From positions 1,178,001-1,242,000 of the forward strand of contig NZ_CP017111.1 in the NCBI RefSeq assembly GCF_001723605.1: a stretch of DNA of 64,000 nt. Direction: 5' to 3'. Of the stretch, positions 52,366 through 61,905 are shown in pieces. This DNA comes from Sulfurospirillum halorespirans DSM 13726. GTDB taxonomy: Bacteria > Campylobacterota > Campylobacteria > Campylobacterales > Sulfurospirillaceae. Under the pieces are notes generated by a model, which was not told the origin of the DNA, did not search any database, and was given only the letters and a program-made list of their open reading frames with translations. The translations under genes and the position numbers were made by a program. Numbering within the stretch: position 1 is the stretch's first letter; the number at the start of each line of letters is the position of its first letter.

Positions 52366-53642
52366 ATTTAAAAGAGCTCAAAACAACGAGCCTAAAACCT
52401 TTACATGTAAACCCTCTCAAGCTCTCACAGCCGATGGGCGCGACACTGGCGTTTTTGGGCATTAAAAACTGTATGCCTCTGATGCACGGTGCGCAAGGGT
52501 GCGCTTCGTTTACGAAGGTACTTTTTACAAGGCACTTTAACGATCCTATCGCCATTCAAACCACCGCGGTCAATGACATTACCGCTGTCATTGATGGAGG
52601 CGACAAGGGCATCTCCGAAGCGGTTGAAAACATCACCAAAAAAGTAACGCCTGATTTGGTCGGACTTTTTACAACGGGTATGACCGAAACCAAAGGCGAT
52701 GACATCAAAGGTGCGACACTTCTTTTAAAAGAGAAGCAAAAAATGGTCTATGTGCATACACCTGATTTTGAAGGGGGACTGGAGAGCGGTTGGAGTTTGA
52801 GTGTGCAAAACATCATCACGCAACTGATCGAGCCAACCACGCACGTACGAAAAGATAAAGTGCTCCTCATTCCCAATGTCAATTTTAGCCCCATCGAAGT
52901 GGAAAAACTCAAAGAAGCGTTAGAGCTTTTGGACTTGGTGGTCTTTGCACTCCCCGATCTCAGTGATTCGCTCGATGGTCACTTGGGTGTCAAACAAGGC
53001 GCGCTCAGTAGTGGGGGCATTAGCGTTTCGGACATCGAAAAACTAGGCAACGCGGGGGCTGTGATCACCATTGGGCGGTCGGTTAAAAAATGCGGCGAGC
53101 TCTTTTATGAGAAATTTCCTCAAAGCACGCATCTGCATTTTGATAGTCTCATAGGACTAGAAGCCACAGATGATTTCTATGCCAAAGTGTTTGAATTTTT
53201 ACAGTGTAAAAGTGTTCCAAGTGTCGTCAAACGATGGCGCGCGCGTCTGCAAGATGTGCTTTTAGATACCCATTTTACTCTTGGAAAAGCCAAGATTCTC
53301 ATTGCCGATGAACCTGATAGTGCGTATGCGATGTCTAAAGCGCTCAGAGAAGCAGGAAGTACGTGTGAGGCGTACATCGCGCAACGCAGTGAGATCCAAG
53401 AAGCCTTTACATGTAAGATGCAAATCGGCGATTTTGAAGAGGTTGAAAAGCGGTTACCCGAGATGGATATGCTCATCGCCAACTACCACGGTGAACGCTT
53501 AGCCCATAAGCATCACAAAGCGCTTCTGATTCGAGGCTTTCCCAATTACGAGCAAGTGGGCATCGGACTTCGTTACAACATTTTGTATGAGGGCAGTTGC
53601 GCCTTTTTGTGTGAGGTGAACAATCTTTTAGCCCATCATTAA
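52362..53642 (+). CDS. nifN: Nitrogenase cofactor scaffold NifN
   Basis: The 426-residue NifK-like protein, partner of NifE, begins MNLKELKTTSLKPLHVNPLK. It has the conserved GAQGCASFTKVLFTRHFNDP block and GLFTTGMTETKGDD. ATG 52362 overlaps the nifE stop and has GGGAG upstream. The two TTACATGTAA copies (52401, 53407) encode LHVN and FTCK. It lies directly upstream of a homocysteine methyltransferase gene. Confidence 0.93.
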   Translation: MNLKELKTTSLKPLHVNPLKLSQPMGATLAFLGIKNCMPLMHGAQGCASFTKVLFTRHFNDPIAIQTTAVNDITAVIDGGDKGISEAVENITKKVTPDLVGLFTTGMTETKGDDIKGATLLLKEKQKMVYVHTPDFEGGLESGWSLSVQNIITQLIEPTTHVRKDKVLLIPNVNFSPIEVEKLKEALELLDLVVFALPDLSDSLDGHLGVKQGALSSGGISVSDIEKLGNAGAVITIGRSVKKCGELFYEKFPQSTHLHFDSLIGLEATDDFYAKVFEFLQCKSVPSVVKRWRARLQDVLLDTHFTLGKAKILIADEPDSAYAMSKALREAGSTCEAYIAQRSEIQEAFTCKMQIGDFEEVEKRLPEMDMLIANYHGERLAHKHHKALLIRGFPNYEQVGIGLRYNILYEGSCAFLCEVNNLLAHH

Positions 53643-53687
53643 ACGAGTGATGATAGTATTAGCTCATTAAAAAAATGAGGACACGCT

Positions 53688-54623
53688 ATGAATCCCATTG
53701 AAACAATTTTGCAAAAGCAAAAAGTGCTCATCATCGACGGTGCGTTTGGCACGGAGTTGGAGCGCAAAGGTTACGATATTAATGACTCCCTTTGGTCGGC
53801 TAAATTTCTGATGGAAAAACCTGAAGCGATTGCTGCGGTGCATTTGGATTATTTGAATGCTGGCAGTGATTGCATTACAACGGCGAGTTACCAAGCGAGT
53901 TTTGAAGGGTTTATGAAGCGTGGGATGAGCGAGCAAGAAGCCAAAGCACTGATTCAATCTTCGATCACTATTGCGCAAAGCGTGCGCGATACGTTTTGGG
54001 AAAACGAGCAAAACCATCTCAAACGACACAAACCTTTGGTCGCCGCTTCGGTAGGACCGTATGGCGCGTATCTTGCCGATGGATCAGAGTTTCGGGGAAA
54101 TTATGGGCTGAATGCGGAAGCGCTGATGGACTTTCACCGCAAACGCCTCGCTACCCTTATCGAAGCCAAACCTGATCTTTTAGCGTGTGAGACGATTCCA
54201 TGCTTGATTGAAGCGCAAGCGCTTTGCAGGCTTTTAGAAGCGTTTCCCGAAATGAATGCTTGGGTGAGTTTTAGCGCCAAAGACGGGAAACACATCAACA
54301 GCGGAGAGTCCATACGCGAATGCGCGGCATTTCTTGAGACGCAAAAACAGATCGTTGCGATTGGCATCAACTGCACCGCTCCTCAACATATCGAATCACT
54401 GATCGACGAGATTAAAGCGGTTTCTTCAAAGCCTATTATCGTCTATCCCAACGGTGGATCGACCTACAACGCGCTGACCAAAACGTGGGACGGACTTTCA
54501 AAAAGTTCATCATACGGGAAAATGGCGTATACATGGTACCAAAAAGGGGCGCGCATCATCGGAGGCTGTTGTCAAACGACACCTGAGGACATTGCTCAAA
54601 TTGCACAGTGGGTGAGAGCTTAG
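53688..54623 (+). CDS. Homocysteine S-methyltransferase (MmuM-like)
   Basis: The 311-residue enzyme has the zinc-binding cysteines of the family (GINCTAPQ near 225 and GGCCQTTPEDI near 290) and the N-terminal IIDGAFGTELERKG. It transfers a methyl group from S-methylmethionine or S-adenosylmethionine to homocysteine. A small stem (CTCATT / AATGAG, 53663-53679) just before the start includes part of its GAGG ribosome site. No direct link to nitrogen fixation is evident beyond position. Confidence 0.92.
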   Translation: MNPIETILQKQKVLIIDGAFGTELERKGYDINDSLWSAKFLMEKPEAIAAVHLDYLNAGSDCITTASYQASFEGFMKRGMSEQEAKALIQSSITIAQSVRDTFWENEQNHLKRHKPLVAASVGPYGAYLADGSEFRGNYGLNAEALMDFHRKRLATLIEAKPDLLACETIPCLIEAQALCRLLEAFPEMNAWVSFSAKDGKHINSGESIRECAAFLETQKQIVAIGINCTAPQHIESLIDEIKAVSSKPIIVYPNGGSTYNALTKTWDGLSKSSSYGKMAYTWYQKGARIIGGCCQTTPEDIAQIAQWVRA

Positions 54624-54745
54624 GGCGGAGTGTTTCTTTTCTTTACATGTAAGATTAAAAATGCACCAAAAATGTTTTTTCTGATAACCGTTTACATTTG
54701 GCGAGTAGAATGGGTTTACATGTAAACTAATTCAAGGAGCATACC

Positions 54746-56194
54746 ATGGCAGAAACGAAAGTCTATCAGATGTATATCAATGGTGCGTTTATCGCTTCCA
54801 AAGAGACGATTCCCGTTATGAATCCTTCGACCAAAGAGGTGATTTCGTATATTCCAAAAGGCAGCGCAAGCGATGTTGATGCGGCCGTGGAATCTGCTCA
54901 AATTGCACAGCACTCATGGGAAAAACTCCCTGCGATTGAGCGTGCTGGGTATTTGAAAAAGATTGCGCAAAAGATTAGAGACAATGCTGAAATGCTCGCT
55001 CGAACGATCACGGAAGAGCAGGGCAAAGTCTTAGGACTTGCAACGGTTGAGGTGAATTTTACAGCCGATTATATTGATTATATGGCTGAGTGGGCGAGGC
55101 GGTATGAGGGTGAGATCATCCAAAGTGATCGTCCTAATGAAAACATCTTTTTATTCAAACTTCCCATCGGTGTGGCAGCAGGCATTTTGCCGTGGAACTT
55201 TCCGTTCTTTTTGATCGCACGTAAACTCGCTCCCGCACTCATTACGGGCAATACGATTGTCATCAAACCCAGTTCTGATACGCCCAATAATGCGTTTGAA
55301 TTTGCAAAATTGGTCGATCAAATCGGACTTCCTAAAGGCGTTTTTAACCTTGTTTCGGGTTCTGGCTCACTAGTCGGGCATGCACTTGCAGGGCATGAAA
55401 AAGTGGGCATCGTGAGCTTCACAGGCAGTGTGGACGCGGGTGTGAAAATCATGGAAGCCGCGGCCAAAAATGTCACGAAAGTTTCGTTAGAACTCGGTGG
55501 AAAAGCGCCTGCGATTGTGATGGGCGATGCGGACATCAATTTAGCGGTGGAAGCGATCAAAAACTCGCGCGTCATTAACAACGGACAAGTCTGCAACTGC
55601 GCTGAGCGGGTTTATGTGCATAAAAGCATTGCGCAAGAGTTTTCCGAAAAAATTACCAAAGCGATGGCGGCAACGACCTATGGCAATCCTTTAACCGAGA
55701 AAGCCGATATGGGACCGCTTATCAATGAAGCAGCCATTACGCATGTGCAAGCGTTGGTGGATAGTGCCATCAAAGCAGGGGCAAAGCTCACGACGGGTGG
55801 TAAACGCGCCTCTCGCAGTGATGGTTTCTACTACGAACCAACGGTTTTGGTCGATGTTAAACAAGAGATGGGTGTGATTCAAGAGGAGATTTTTGGGCCT
55901 GTGCTTCCGATTATGAGCTTTGATACACTGGATGAAGTGATTGGCTTAGCCAATGATTGCCAGTACGGTTTGACCTCGTCGATTTACACGCAAAATCTCG
56001 ATGTCGCGATGCGTGCGTGCAAAGAGATCAAATTTGGAGAGACCTACATCAATCGTGAGAATTTTGAAGCGATGCAAGGATTTCATGCAGGATGGCGAAA
56101 ATCTGGCATTGGTGGAGCCGATGGAAAACACGGACTTGAAGAGTTCTTACAAACCAAAGTCGTTTACCTGCAATACAACCTCAATAAGCAATAA
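54746..56194 (+). CDS. NAD(P)-dependent aldehyde dehydrogenase (AldA-like)
   Basis: The 482-residue enzyme has PWNFPFFLIARKLAPAL, IKPSSDTPN, the catalytic Glu in LELGGKAP near 250 and catalytic Cys in NNGQVCNCAERV near 284. Its length and the C-terminal TYINRENFEAMQGFHAG resemble lactaldehyde/glycolaldehyde dehydrogenase. It oxidises small aldehydes to acids. TTACATGTAA copies lie before it (54643, 54716), the second only 20 bases from the start, and a hairpin pair after it. Confidence 0.92.
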   Translation: MAETKVYQMYINGAFIASKETIPVMNPSTKEVISYIPKGSASDVDAAVESAQIAQHSWEKLPAIERAGYLKKIAQKIRDNAEMLARTITEEQGKVLGLATVEVNFTADYIDYMAEWARRYEGEIIQSDRPNENIFLFKLPIGVAAGILPWNFPFFLIARKLAPALITGNTIVIKPSSDTPNNAFEFAKLVDQIGLPKGVFNLVSGSGSLVGHALAGHEKVGIVSFTGSVDAGVKIMEAAAKNVTKVSLELGGKAPAIVMGDADINLAVEAIKNSRVINNGQVCNCAERVYVHKSIAQEFSEKITKAMAATTYGNPLTEKADMGPLINEAAITHVQALVDSAIKAGAKLTTGGKRASRSDGFYYEPTVLVDVKQEMGVIQEEIFGPVLPIMSFDTLDEVIGLANDCQYGLTSSIYTQNLDVAMRACKEIKFGETYINRENFEAMQGFHAGWRKSGIGGADGKHGLEEFLQTKVVYLQYNLNKQ

Positions 56195-56200
56195 ATGCTT

Positions 56201-56232
56201 TTTACATGTAAGGATTTTTCCTTACATGTAAA
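56201..56232. terminator. Terminator built from two TTACATGTAA palindromes
   Basis: A perfect 14-bp stem (TTTACATGTAAGGA / TCCTTACATGTAAA) with loop TTTT sits 6 bases after the aldehyde dehydrogenase stop and 12 bases before the end of the convergent MscS gene. It fits a bidirectional terminator, and is the clearest of the palindrome pairs. Confidence 0.75.
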
Positions 56233-56244
56233 CGCTTTTAGGCT

Positions 56245-58101
56245 TTAAATTTGAGGAAGTTTGGTCTCTTCAACGTGTGGAGATTGAGACTGCGAAATGC
56301 TCAAACAACTCTCTTTATCAATACTTTTAATGTGCACATCCTGTTGTGGAAAGGGAATTTCGATGCCATGCGCGTTGAGCGTGTTGTAGATAATAATTAA
56401 AAATCTGGACATGGTTTTACTCGGTGCCAAAATTTCTTCACCGTGAATCCACACTTGCAGTATAAAATCAACACTACTGCTTCCCATGCCCGACATAATG
56501 ACGTTGGTGAATTTATCGTGTGCCTCGATAATATCGGCATACCCACTGTTGACAACGGCTTCTTTAATCACCGCAATCACGTGCTCAGGCTTATTGCCAT
56601 AGGCAACACCAAAAGGAATATCAAACCGTTTTATTTTATCGTGCATCGTCCAGTTAATCACATTGTTTTCGATAAAGTTGCGATTGGGAACGATGACGTC
56701 GATATTTCCATTGGTATTAAGGGTTGTGGAACGCATACGAATATCGGTGACATGACCATGCACGGTTCCAGAGAGCTCCACAAAATCACCAATTTTAATA
56801 CTGCGCTCAAACATCAAGATGATGCCTGAAACAAGGTTGGAGACGATATTTTGCAGACCAAAACCGATACCCACAGAAAGGGCACCTGCCACAAGTGCGA
56901 TCGAAGAGAGGTCGATGCCTAAGACATTTAAGGCGATAAAAAAAGCCGTTAAAAGTATGACGTAGTAGCCAATATTGGCTAAAATCGTACGGGTTGCCAA
57001 GTTGATTGATTTGCTATTGTTGGCAATTCGTTTAATGCTGGTTTTATAAAAACCACCCCCAAAACCGCCAATGATAAAAATAAAGAAGGCTAAGATCAGT
57101 TTCAATGCTGTGATCGGCGTACCATTCGTTGTAAAAATAGGCTCGGTAAGTATGCCCCATGTGGATTTTAAAATATTTTTGAACTCTTGGGTTGTAGATC
57201 CTGCTAAGGTGTCGAGCGTACCAAAATATTTTTTCTCCATCGCATGTAACAGTGACGCCATCGATTCGTTAATACCGTCTGTTTTATCTAAGAGCGCTCC
57301 TTCATCAAGGATGCTTTTTTCTAAGGCAAACGCCTTCTCATTTTTGGATTTTAAGGCATTGGAAAACTCTAAAAACAAAGAGGTAATCGTTGCTCTTAAT
57401 GCTTTTGTGTAGGCTTCTTCTTTTGCCGTGATGGTTGCAGCCGAAACACCTCGATCGAGGTTGTCTCCTAAAAGTTCAAAACGCTCTTTCTTCACTAAAA
57501 AATTATCGACGGTGGTGCGTAATTTTAAAGCCTCTTCGCGATTCGTGGCTGTTTTTTTGACCTGATTTTCGGGATCAAAGGGTATGTTTTTCAACGATTC
57601 AGTTAACATTTTCTCAATAGAGAGCATCTCTTGTGCTAATGCGTCACTTTGATCTTTAAATTCTTGCAGTGATTTTGTATAGAGCGCATTTTGAAGTTGC
57701 AGGGTGCGAATCGAAGTGCTGTTGGCATCCAAACTTTTAATCTCTTTTTCGAGTGTCTTAATTTTCAATGCAATCGAGTTGATTTTTTTATCAAGGGAGA
57801 CTTTTCTCAGAGCATTGTCATTATAGCGATTAAAGAGATTGCTGTATTCATCAATGTTCTCAGGTGCGTTGAGCGGCGCCTTCGTGATGGTAGCGGGTTG
57901 TGTGTTGATCAGCTTATCAAGGAGCACTTTTTGTAAGGCAATTTCATCGTTCGTTATGGGTGAGCTTTTGAGGGTTTTGAGTAAATTAATATAGACAGTT
58001 TTGTCTGCATTGACTAAAGAGCTGTTTTGGTCGTCGGCAAATATAAGCGTTGAGAGCAATAATGCGAAAACAATGAACGGTTTAAAGGGATTTAACACCA
58101 T
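56245..58101 (-). CDS. MscS-family mechanosensitive channel with long periplasmic domain
   Basis: The 618-residue protein has a signal peptide (to about 22) and a long coiled-coil-rich periplasmic part (about 25-320). The MscS core follows, with helices near 330-350, 375-400 and the pore helix in ALVAGALSVGIGFGLQNIVSN. The beta domain starts IKIGDFVELSG. MscK-like proteins open under membrane tension and protect from osmotic shock. It has a palindrome-pair terminator at each end of the gene region. Confidence 0.9.
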   Translation of the reverse strand: MVLNPFKPFIVFALLLSTLIFADDQNSSLVNADKTVYINLLKTLKSSPITNDEIALQKVLLDKLINTQPATITKAPLNAPENIDEYSNLFNRYNDNALRKVSLDKKINSIALKIKTLEKEIKSLDANSTSIRTLQLQNALYTKSLQEFKDQSDALAQEMLSIEKMLTESLKNIPFDPENQVKKTATNREEALKLRTTVDNFLVKKERFELLGDNLDRGVSAATITAKEEAYTKALRATITSLFLEFSNALKSKNEKAFALEKSILDEGALLDKTDGINESMASLLHAMEKKYFGTLDTLAGSTTQEFKNILKSTWGILTEPIFTTNGTPITALKLILAFFIFIIGGFGGGFYKTSIKRIANNSKSINLATRTILANIGYYVILLTAFFIALNVLGIDLSSIALVAGALSVGIGFGLQNIVSNLVSGIILMFERSIKIGDFVELSGTVHGHVTDIRMRSTTLNTNGNIDVIVPNRNFIENNVINWTMHDKIKRFDIPFGVAYGNKPEHVIAVIKEAVVNSGYADIIEAHDKFTNVIMSGMGSSSVDFILQVWIHGEEILAPSKTMSRFLIIIYNTLNAHGIEIPFPQQDVHIKSIDKESCLSISQSQSPHVEETKLPQI

Positions 58102-58204
58102 AAATTAACTCCAAGATTGGATAGAAAAAAACAGGATTTTTCATGGTTATTATACCCGCAAAGGGTTTAAGAAGCATTTTTATTTCGGAGATTTCGTGTC
58201 ACGC

Positions 58205-58239
58205 GCTTTACATGTAAGAAAAATCCTTACATGTAAAGC
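58205..58239. terminator. Terminator built from two TTACATGTAA palindromes, after bfr
   Basis: A perfect 14-bp stem (GCTTTACATGTAAG / CTTACATGTAAAGC) with a 7-base loop lies 16 bases past the stop of the minus-strand bacterioferritin gene. Confidence 0.7.
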
Positions 58240-58255
58240 TTTAGCGTGGAGAGGC

Positions 58256-58771
58256 TCAGGCGGTTGTCGTCCCCGTTGGTGGTGCCATCATCGCTTTTTT
58301 CTTACTGCGCTCCATTGATTGAAGCACTAAGTATTGCTCGCCAAATTTGAGCATATTTTCCATCTCATCATCAAACTCAGCGTAATGCCCTTCTTCTTCC
58401 AGCACCAGCTCTTCAAAGAGTTTTTTACTGACACTGTCCGCATGCGTGCCACATTCAATTGCAAAGTTGTTATACATCTCAATCGCATCTTCTTCGCTCT
58501 TTCGCGCAAACTCAAGCATCGCTTTCACATCGGTGATCTGTTTTACCGCTTCAGAAGCTTTCATCTCGATCGTACCTTTGAGAAACAGCACACGATCGGC
58601 AAGACGTTCAATGTGCAGCATCTCCGCAATCGCGGTACGTTTAAATAGGGTTGAAAGCAGGTCATACCCTTGGTCATCACAGTGAAAATGCAAAAACATG
58701 TATTGGTGAACCGCTGAGAGTTCATCGGCAATCGCAAGGTTGAGTAGCTCGATACTTTTATCTCGTTTCAT
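58256..58771 (-). CDS. bfr: Bacterioferritin-type iron storage protein
   Basis: The 171-residue ferritin-fold protein has a four-helix bundle with diiron ligands: ADELSAVHQY, AIAEMLHIERLADR (Glu, His, and the Met that binds heme in bacterioferritin), then SEEDAIEMY and LEEEGHYAEFDDE. It stores or detoxifies iron. A Met/Pro/Thr tail of about 20 residues extends past the bundle. In the nif region it may buffer iron for cofactor assembly. The BFD-like protein encoded at 40566 could be its partner. Confidence 0.88.
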   Translation of the reverse strand: MKRDKSIELLNLAIADELSAVHQYMFLHFHCDDQGYDLLSTLFKRTAIAEMLHIERLADRVLFLKGTIEMKASEAVKQITDVKAMLEFARKSEEDAIEMYNNFAIECGTHADSVSKKLFEELVLEEEGHYAEFDDEMENMLKFGEQYLVLQSMERSKKKAMMAPPTGTTTA

Positions 58772-58855
58772 AGAACGCTCCTTGGTAATTTATATGTAAC
58801 AATAGTAGCATAAAATAAGATTTGAAACACTAAGAAAAGAGTTAAAAACCTCAAT

Positions 58856-58870
58856 GGAACACTTCTTGTA
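58856..58870 (+). promoter_or_regulatory. Sigma-54-like promoter of the cache-CheW gene
   Basis: GGAACACTTCTTGTA (GG-N10-GT) is identical over 15 bases to 61493-61507 before nifX. It leaves a leader of about 90 bases. The rest of 58772-58969 is AT-rich with no gene seen. Confidence 0.6.
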
Positions 58871-58969
58871 TAAGGTTTAAAAAAGTGCCTTTTTCGAGTC
58901 AATTTTAAAATACAATCGTTTGCCTTCCCCTCTAAAGCCTCTTCATTATTTAAAAAAAAGGTTATTATT

Positions 58970-61474
58970 ATGTCTGAGCAAAATCACACCACACGTTATA
59001 ACGCCTACATCCCCGAAGTTGTTGCTTACCAAAAATCACTCGATCAACTCTCCGAGAGATGGAATCTTCTCTCATTGTTAGGTCAGATGAGTAATATCGG
59101 CATGGACATCTCAGAAACCAGACAAGCATTTAGCAATCTCTCTGAACAGCTTTTACAACGACTCAGCGAAGAGACGGTAAAAAAACTTTCCATAGAGCTT
59201 GGGGCTAAAGCGCAAGTGGCGATTGATATTTTAATTCGCAATCTCTTTGAACGTACCGCAGACATAGGCTTTTTGGCAATGGACATGATCATTTGTGATT
59301 TTGCAAAGCAAAGCAGTGAAGAGCAAAAAAACGCACTGCCCCAGCTTCAAAACCGTTTTCACGAGTACATTGAAAAGTACAGTGTTTACAGTGATGTGCT
59401 GTTGTTTAATCTTGAAGGTGTCTTGATCGCTTCCACCAAAGATGAAAAAATTGGCAACAAGATCGACAGTGCTTTTATCTATGAGGCGATGCACACGTCC
59501 CAAGAGTATGTGGAGAGTTTTGGCATTTATCCTAGCATCAGCTCAAAAGAGAGTCTGCTTTACAGTTACCGTGTGTGTGATGAGAGTGGTACACCGCTTG
59601 CCGTGCTTTGCCTTGTGTTTAAATTTCAAGATGAGATGCAGGTGATTATCTCCAACTTGATTGAAAATGAGATATGGGCAGATATTTTACTCTTAGATGA
59701 AAAAGATCGTACCATTTACAGCAGTAACCCTTTTCATTATGCTCTGGGTGCTCCTCAAAAAACAGCCTTAAAACGTTTTGATATTATCCCTTTTTCAGGC
59801 AGTGAATATGTTGCAAAAACCCAAGCCACCAAAGGATACCAAGGCTTTTATGGACTCGGATGGAAAGGGCATGCGCTTATGCCTTTGGCGTTTGCTTTTG
59901 GGCAACAACAAGCCCATGTTCCTTTTACGGAAGAGCAGATCAAGATCATCAAACACTCTTCCCTCTTTTCGGAGGAGTTTACCAGCATTCCAACCAAAGC
60001 CGAAGCGATCCAAAGACGTCTTGATATGACGATTTGGAATGGTAATGTACAAATTGCCAACCAAAAAAGTGGTGATAACTCTTTTTCAAAATCACTTCTC
60101 AATGAGATCTCACGCACAGGGGCACAAACCAAAAAAACCTTTGAAGAGTCCATCGGCAATCTCAATTGGACGGTTGTTGCTTCTTTTATCAACGGGGCTG
60201 CATTTAAAGCAAAACTGGCGATTGACATTATGGATCGTAACTTGTATGAGCGTGCCAATGACTGCAGATGGTGGGCTTTGAGCCCTGTATTCATCAAAGC
60301 ATTTAGCGCTAAATACAAAGATTTTTCAACGATTCGCAAAGAGTTTGGGCATGAAATGACCGAAGTGCTCAGTGCCATCAATGCGCTCTACACCGTTTAC
60401 AGCAATCTCTTTTTGTTCGACAATCAAGGCAGTGTCATTGCGGTGAGCCAAGAAAAATATGCCCATCTCATCGGCAAACGCATAGGTGCTCATTACATCG
60501 CACAAACCTTAGCGCTGAAAAGTTCCAAAGAGTATGTGGTGAGTCCGTTTGAAAAAACAGAGCTTTACGATGGCAAACACACCTACATCTACAGTGCGCC
60601 TATTTTTATCGAAGGGGCGAAAGAGGCGCAAGGTGGTATTGGTATTGTGTTTGATGCTGAGACACAGTTTGAGGCGATGCTAAGAGATGTTGTAGGTGCC
60701 GATGAACGCTCTTTCGCGCTCTTTATCGAGACGAAAACCAATAATGTGATTGCTTCTACAAACCCTGACATTGGCATGGGTGAGCGATGTATTTTTTGTG
60801 ATTCGTCTGAAAATATGGTGCTCATTAAGGATGATTATTACATTGTGGGCAAGGCAAAGTCTCAGGGGTATCGTGAGTATAAATGCAGCGATGGCTACAG
60901 CAATGATGTCACTGCCATTGTCTGCATTAAGGTTGCCAATAAAGAAGCCTGCGTTGAGCCTGTTGTCAAAAATGGCAAAAAACAGTACCTCTACCCCAAA
61001 GTGGGTGCGTCGGAGAAGACAGTTGAGCTTTCAACGTTTTGGATGAATGGCACGCTCTTTGCCATCGAGAGCCAATACATTTACGCCGCACTTGAAGGAC
61101 AAGATGTCACCCAAGTGATCGGTTGCGATGAAATTTATGTGGGAATGATTACGTGGAATAACAAAACCATCCCTGTAGCATCGCTCGCAAAATACTTTCA
61201 CCATACGTGTGCGTACAACAAAGAGCTCCATCACATTATTGTGCTTAAAGGCAGTGAAGACAAACCCTTTGGCTTGGTGATCGACATGGTGCAAGACAGC
61301 CCCGAAGTACCACAGCGTTGTGTGGATGAAACTTCTCAGGCGATGATGGGGCACCATACGCTTACCAAAGCGATTGTCAAATCAGACGTGGGACAAGAGA
61401 AGGCTGAAATGCTCTCGATTCTTGATCCTTTGAAGATCGAACGTTACTTGATTGTGGAGAAAAACGCGCTTTAG
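58970..61474 (+). CDS. Soluble tandem-cache, Cys-cluster, CheW-domain protein in the nif region
   Basis: The 834-residue protein has no signal peptide or membrane segment. Two internal repeats each start with an ID-x-RNL-ER helix (AIDILIRNLFERTADIG near 86; AIDIMDRNLYERANDC near 415). Each is followed by a cache-like sensing region (YSVYSDVLLFNLEG; YTVYSNLFLFDNQG). A Cys cluster follows (C607-x2-C610, C639, C652, C661), then a C-terminal CheW domain (about 685-834). CheW would tie it to a chemotaxis array; the Cys group could bind Fe-S or zinc. This suggests a redox, metal or nitrogen-status input to chemotaxis (inference). Nif-type promoter-like element upstream. Confidence 0.8.
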   Translation: MSEQNHTTRYNAYIPEVVAYQKSLDQLSERWNLLSLLGQMSNIGMDISETRQAFSNLSEQLLQRLSEETVKKLSIELGAKAQVAIDILIRNLFERTADIGFLAMDMIICDFAKQSSEEQKNALPQLQNRFHEYIEKYSVYSDVLLFNLEGVLIASTKDEKIGNKIDSAFIYEAMHTSQEYVESFGIYPSISSKESLLYSYRVCDESGTPLAVLCLVFKFQDEMQVIISNLIENEIWADILLLDEKDRTIYSSNPFHYALGAPQKTALKRFDIIPFSGSEYVAKTQATKGYQGFYGLGWKGHALMPLAFAFGQQQAHVPFTEEQIKIIKHSSLFSEEFTSIPTKAEAIQRRLDMTIWNGNVQIANQKSGDNSFSKSLLNEISRTGAQTKKTFEESIGNLNWTVVASFINGAAFKAKLAIDIMDRNLYERANDCRWWALSPVFIKAFSAKYKDFSTIRKEFGHEMTEVLSAINALYTVYSNLFLFDNQGSVIAVSQEKYAHLIGKRIGAHYIAQTLALKSSKEYVVSPFEKTELYDGKHTYIYSAPIFIEGAKEAQGGIGIVFDAETQFEAMLRDVVGADERSFALFIETKTNNVIASTNPDIGMGERCIFCDSSENMVLIKDDYYIVGKAKSQGYREYKCSDGYSNDVTAIVCIKVANKEACVEPVVKNGKKQYLYPKVGASEKTVELSTFWMNGTLFAIESQYIYAALEGQDVTQVIGCDEIYVGMITWNNKTIPVASLAKYFHHTCAYNKELHHIIVLKGSEDKPFGLVIDMVQDSPEVPQRCVDETSQAMMGHHTLTKAIVKSDVGQEKAEMLSILDPLKIERYLIVEKNAL

Positions 61475-61492
61475 AATCAGCATTTTTCCTAC

Positions 61493-61507
61493 GGAACACT
61501 TCTTGTA
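61493..61507 (+). promoter_or_regulatory. Sigma-54-like promoter of nifX
   Basis: GGAACACTTCTTGTA (GG-N10-GT), a 15-base exact copy of the element before the cache-CheW gene, lies 37 bases before the nifX ATG. GGAGGA at about 61531-61536 is the ribosome site. Confidence 0.6.
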
Positions 61508-61544
61508 AAGGAATGAACAACGTTTAGGATAGGAGGATACAAAG

Positions 61545-61901
61545 ATGGTCAAGGTTGCGTTTTTTACAAACGATCTCAAGAATATTGATGCCCATTTTGG
61601 CTCTGGAGAGCAATTTGCCGTGTATGACGTGAATGCTGAGGGGTTTGCACTCTCAGGAGTCATCCCAACAGGCGAAGAGCGAACCGAGGGTCGCGTTGAG
61701 CTGTTACAGAATGAACATGTTGACATTATGTACTGTGTCGAGATTGGACCTGCGGCTGCGGCTAAAGTCGTCAATAGCAAGATATTCCCTATCAAATACA
61801 AAGAGGTTGTGAGCATTGAAACAGAACTTTCAAAGCTTCAAACAATGATCGCAACCAATCCTCCACCGTTTATCAAAAAAATCTTAGAAGCAAGAGGATA
61901 A
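61545..61901 (+). CDS. nifX: Nitrogen fixation protein NifX
   Basis: The 118-residue protein is a single NifX/NafY-like domain (VKVAFFTNDLKNIDAHFGSG, VDIMYCVEIGPAAAAKVVNS, NPPPFIKKILEARG). It carries FeMo-co intermediates between NifB, NifEN and the apo-enzyme. It is followed by the NifX-associated (DUF269) gene 4 bases later, the usual order in nif clusters. It starts the nifX - DUF269 - flavodoxin - nifW - nifZ - ferredoxin transcription unit. Confidence 0.92.
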   Translation: MVKVAFFTNDLKNIDAHFGSGEQFAVYDVNAEGFALSGVIPTGEERTEGRVELLQNEHVDIMYCVEIGPAAAAKVVNSKIFPIKYKEVVSIETELSKLQTMIATNPPPFIKKILEARG

Positions 61902-61905
61902 CGCT

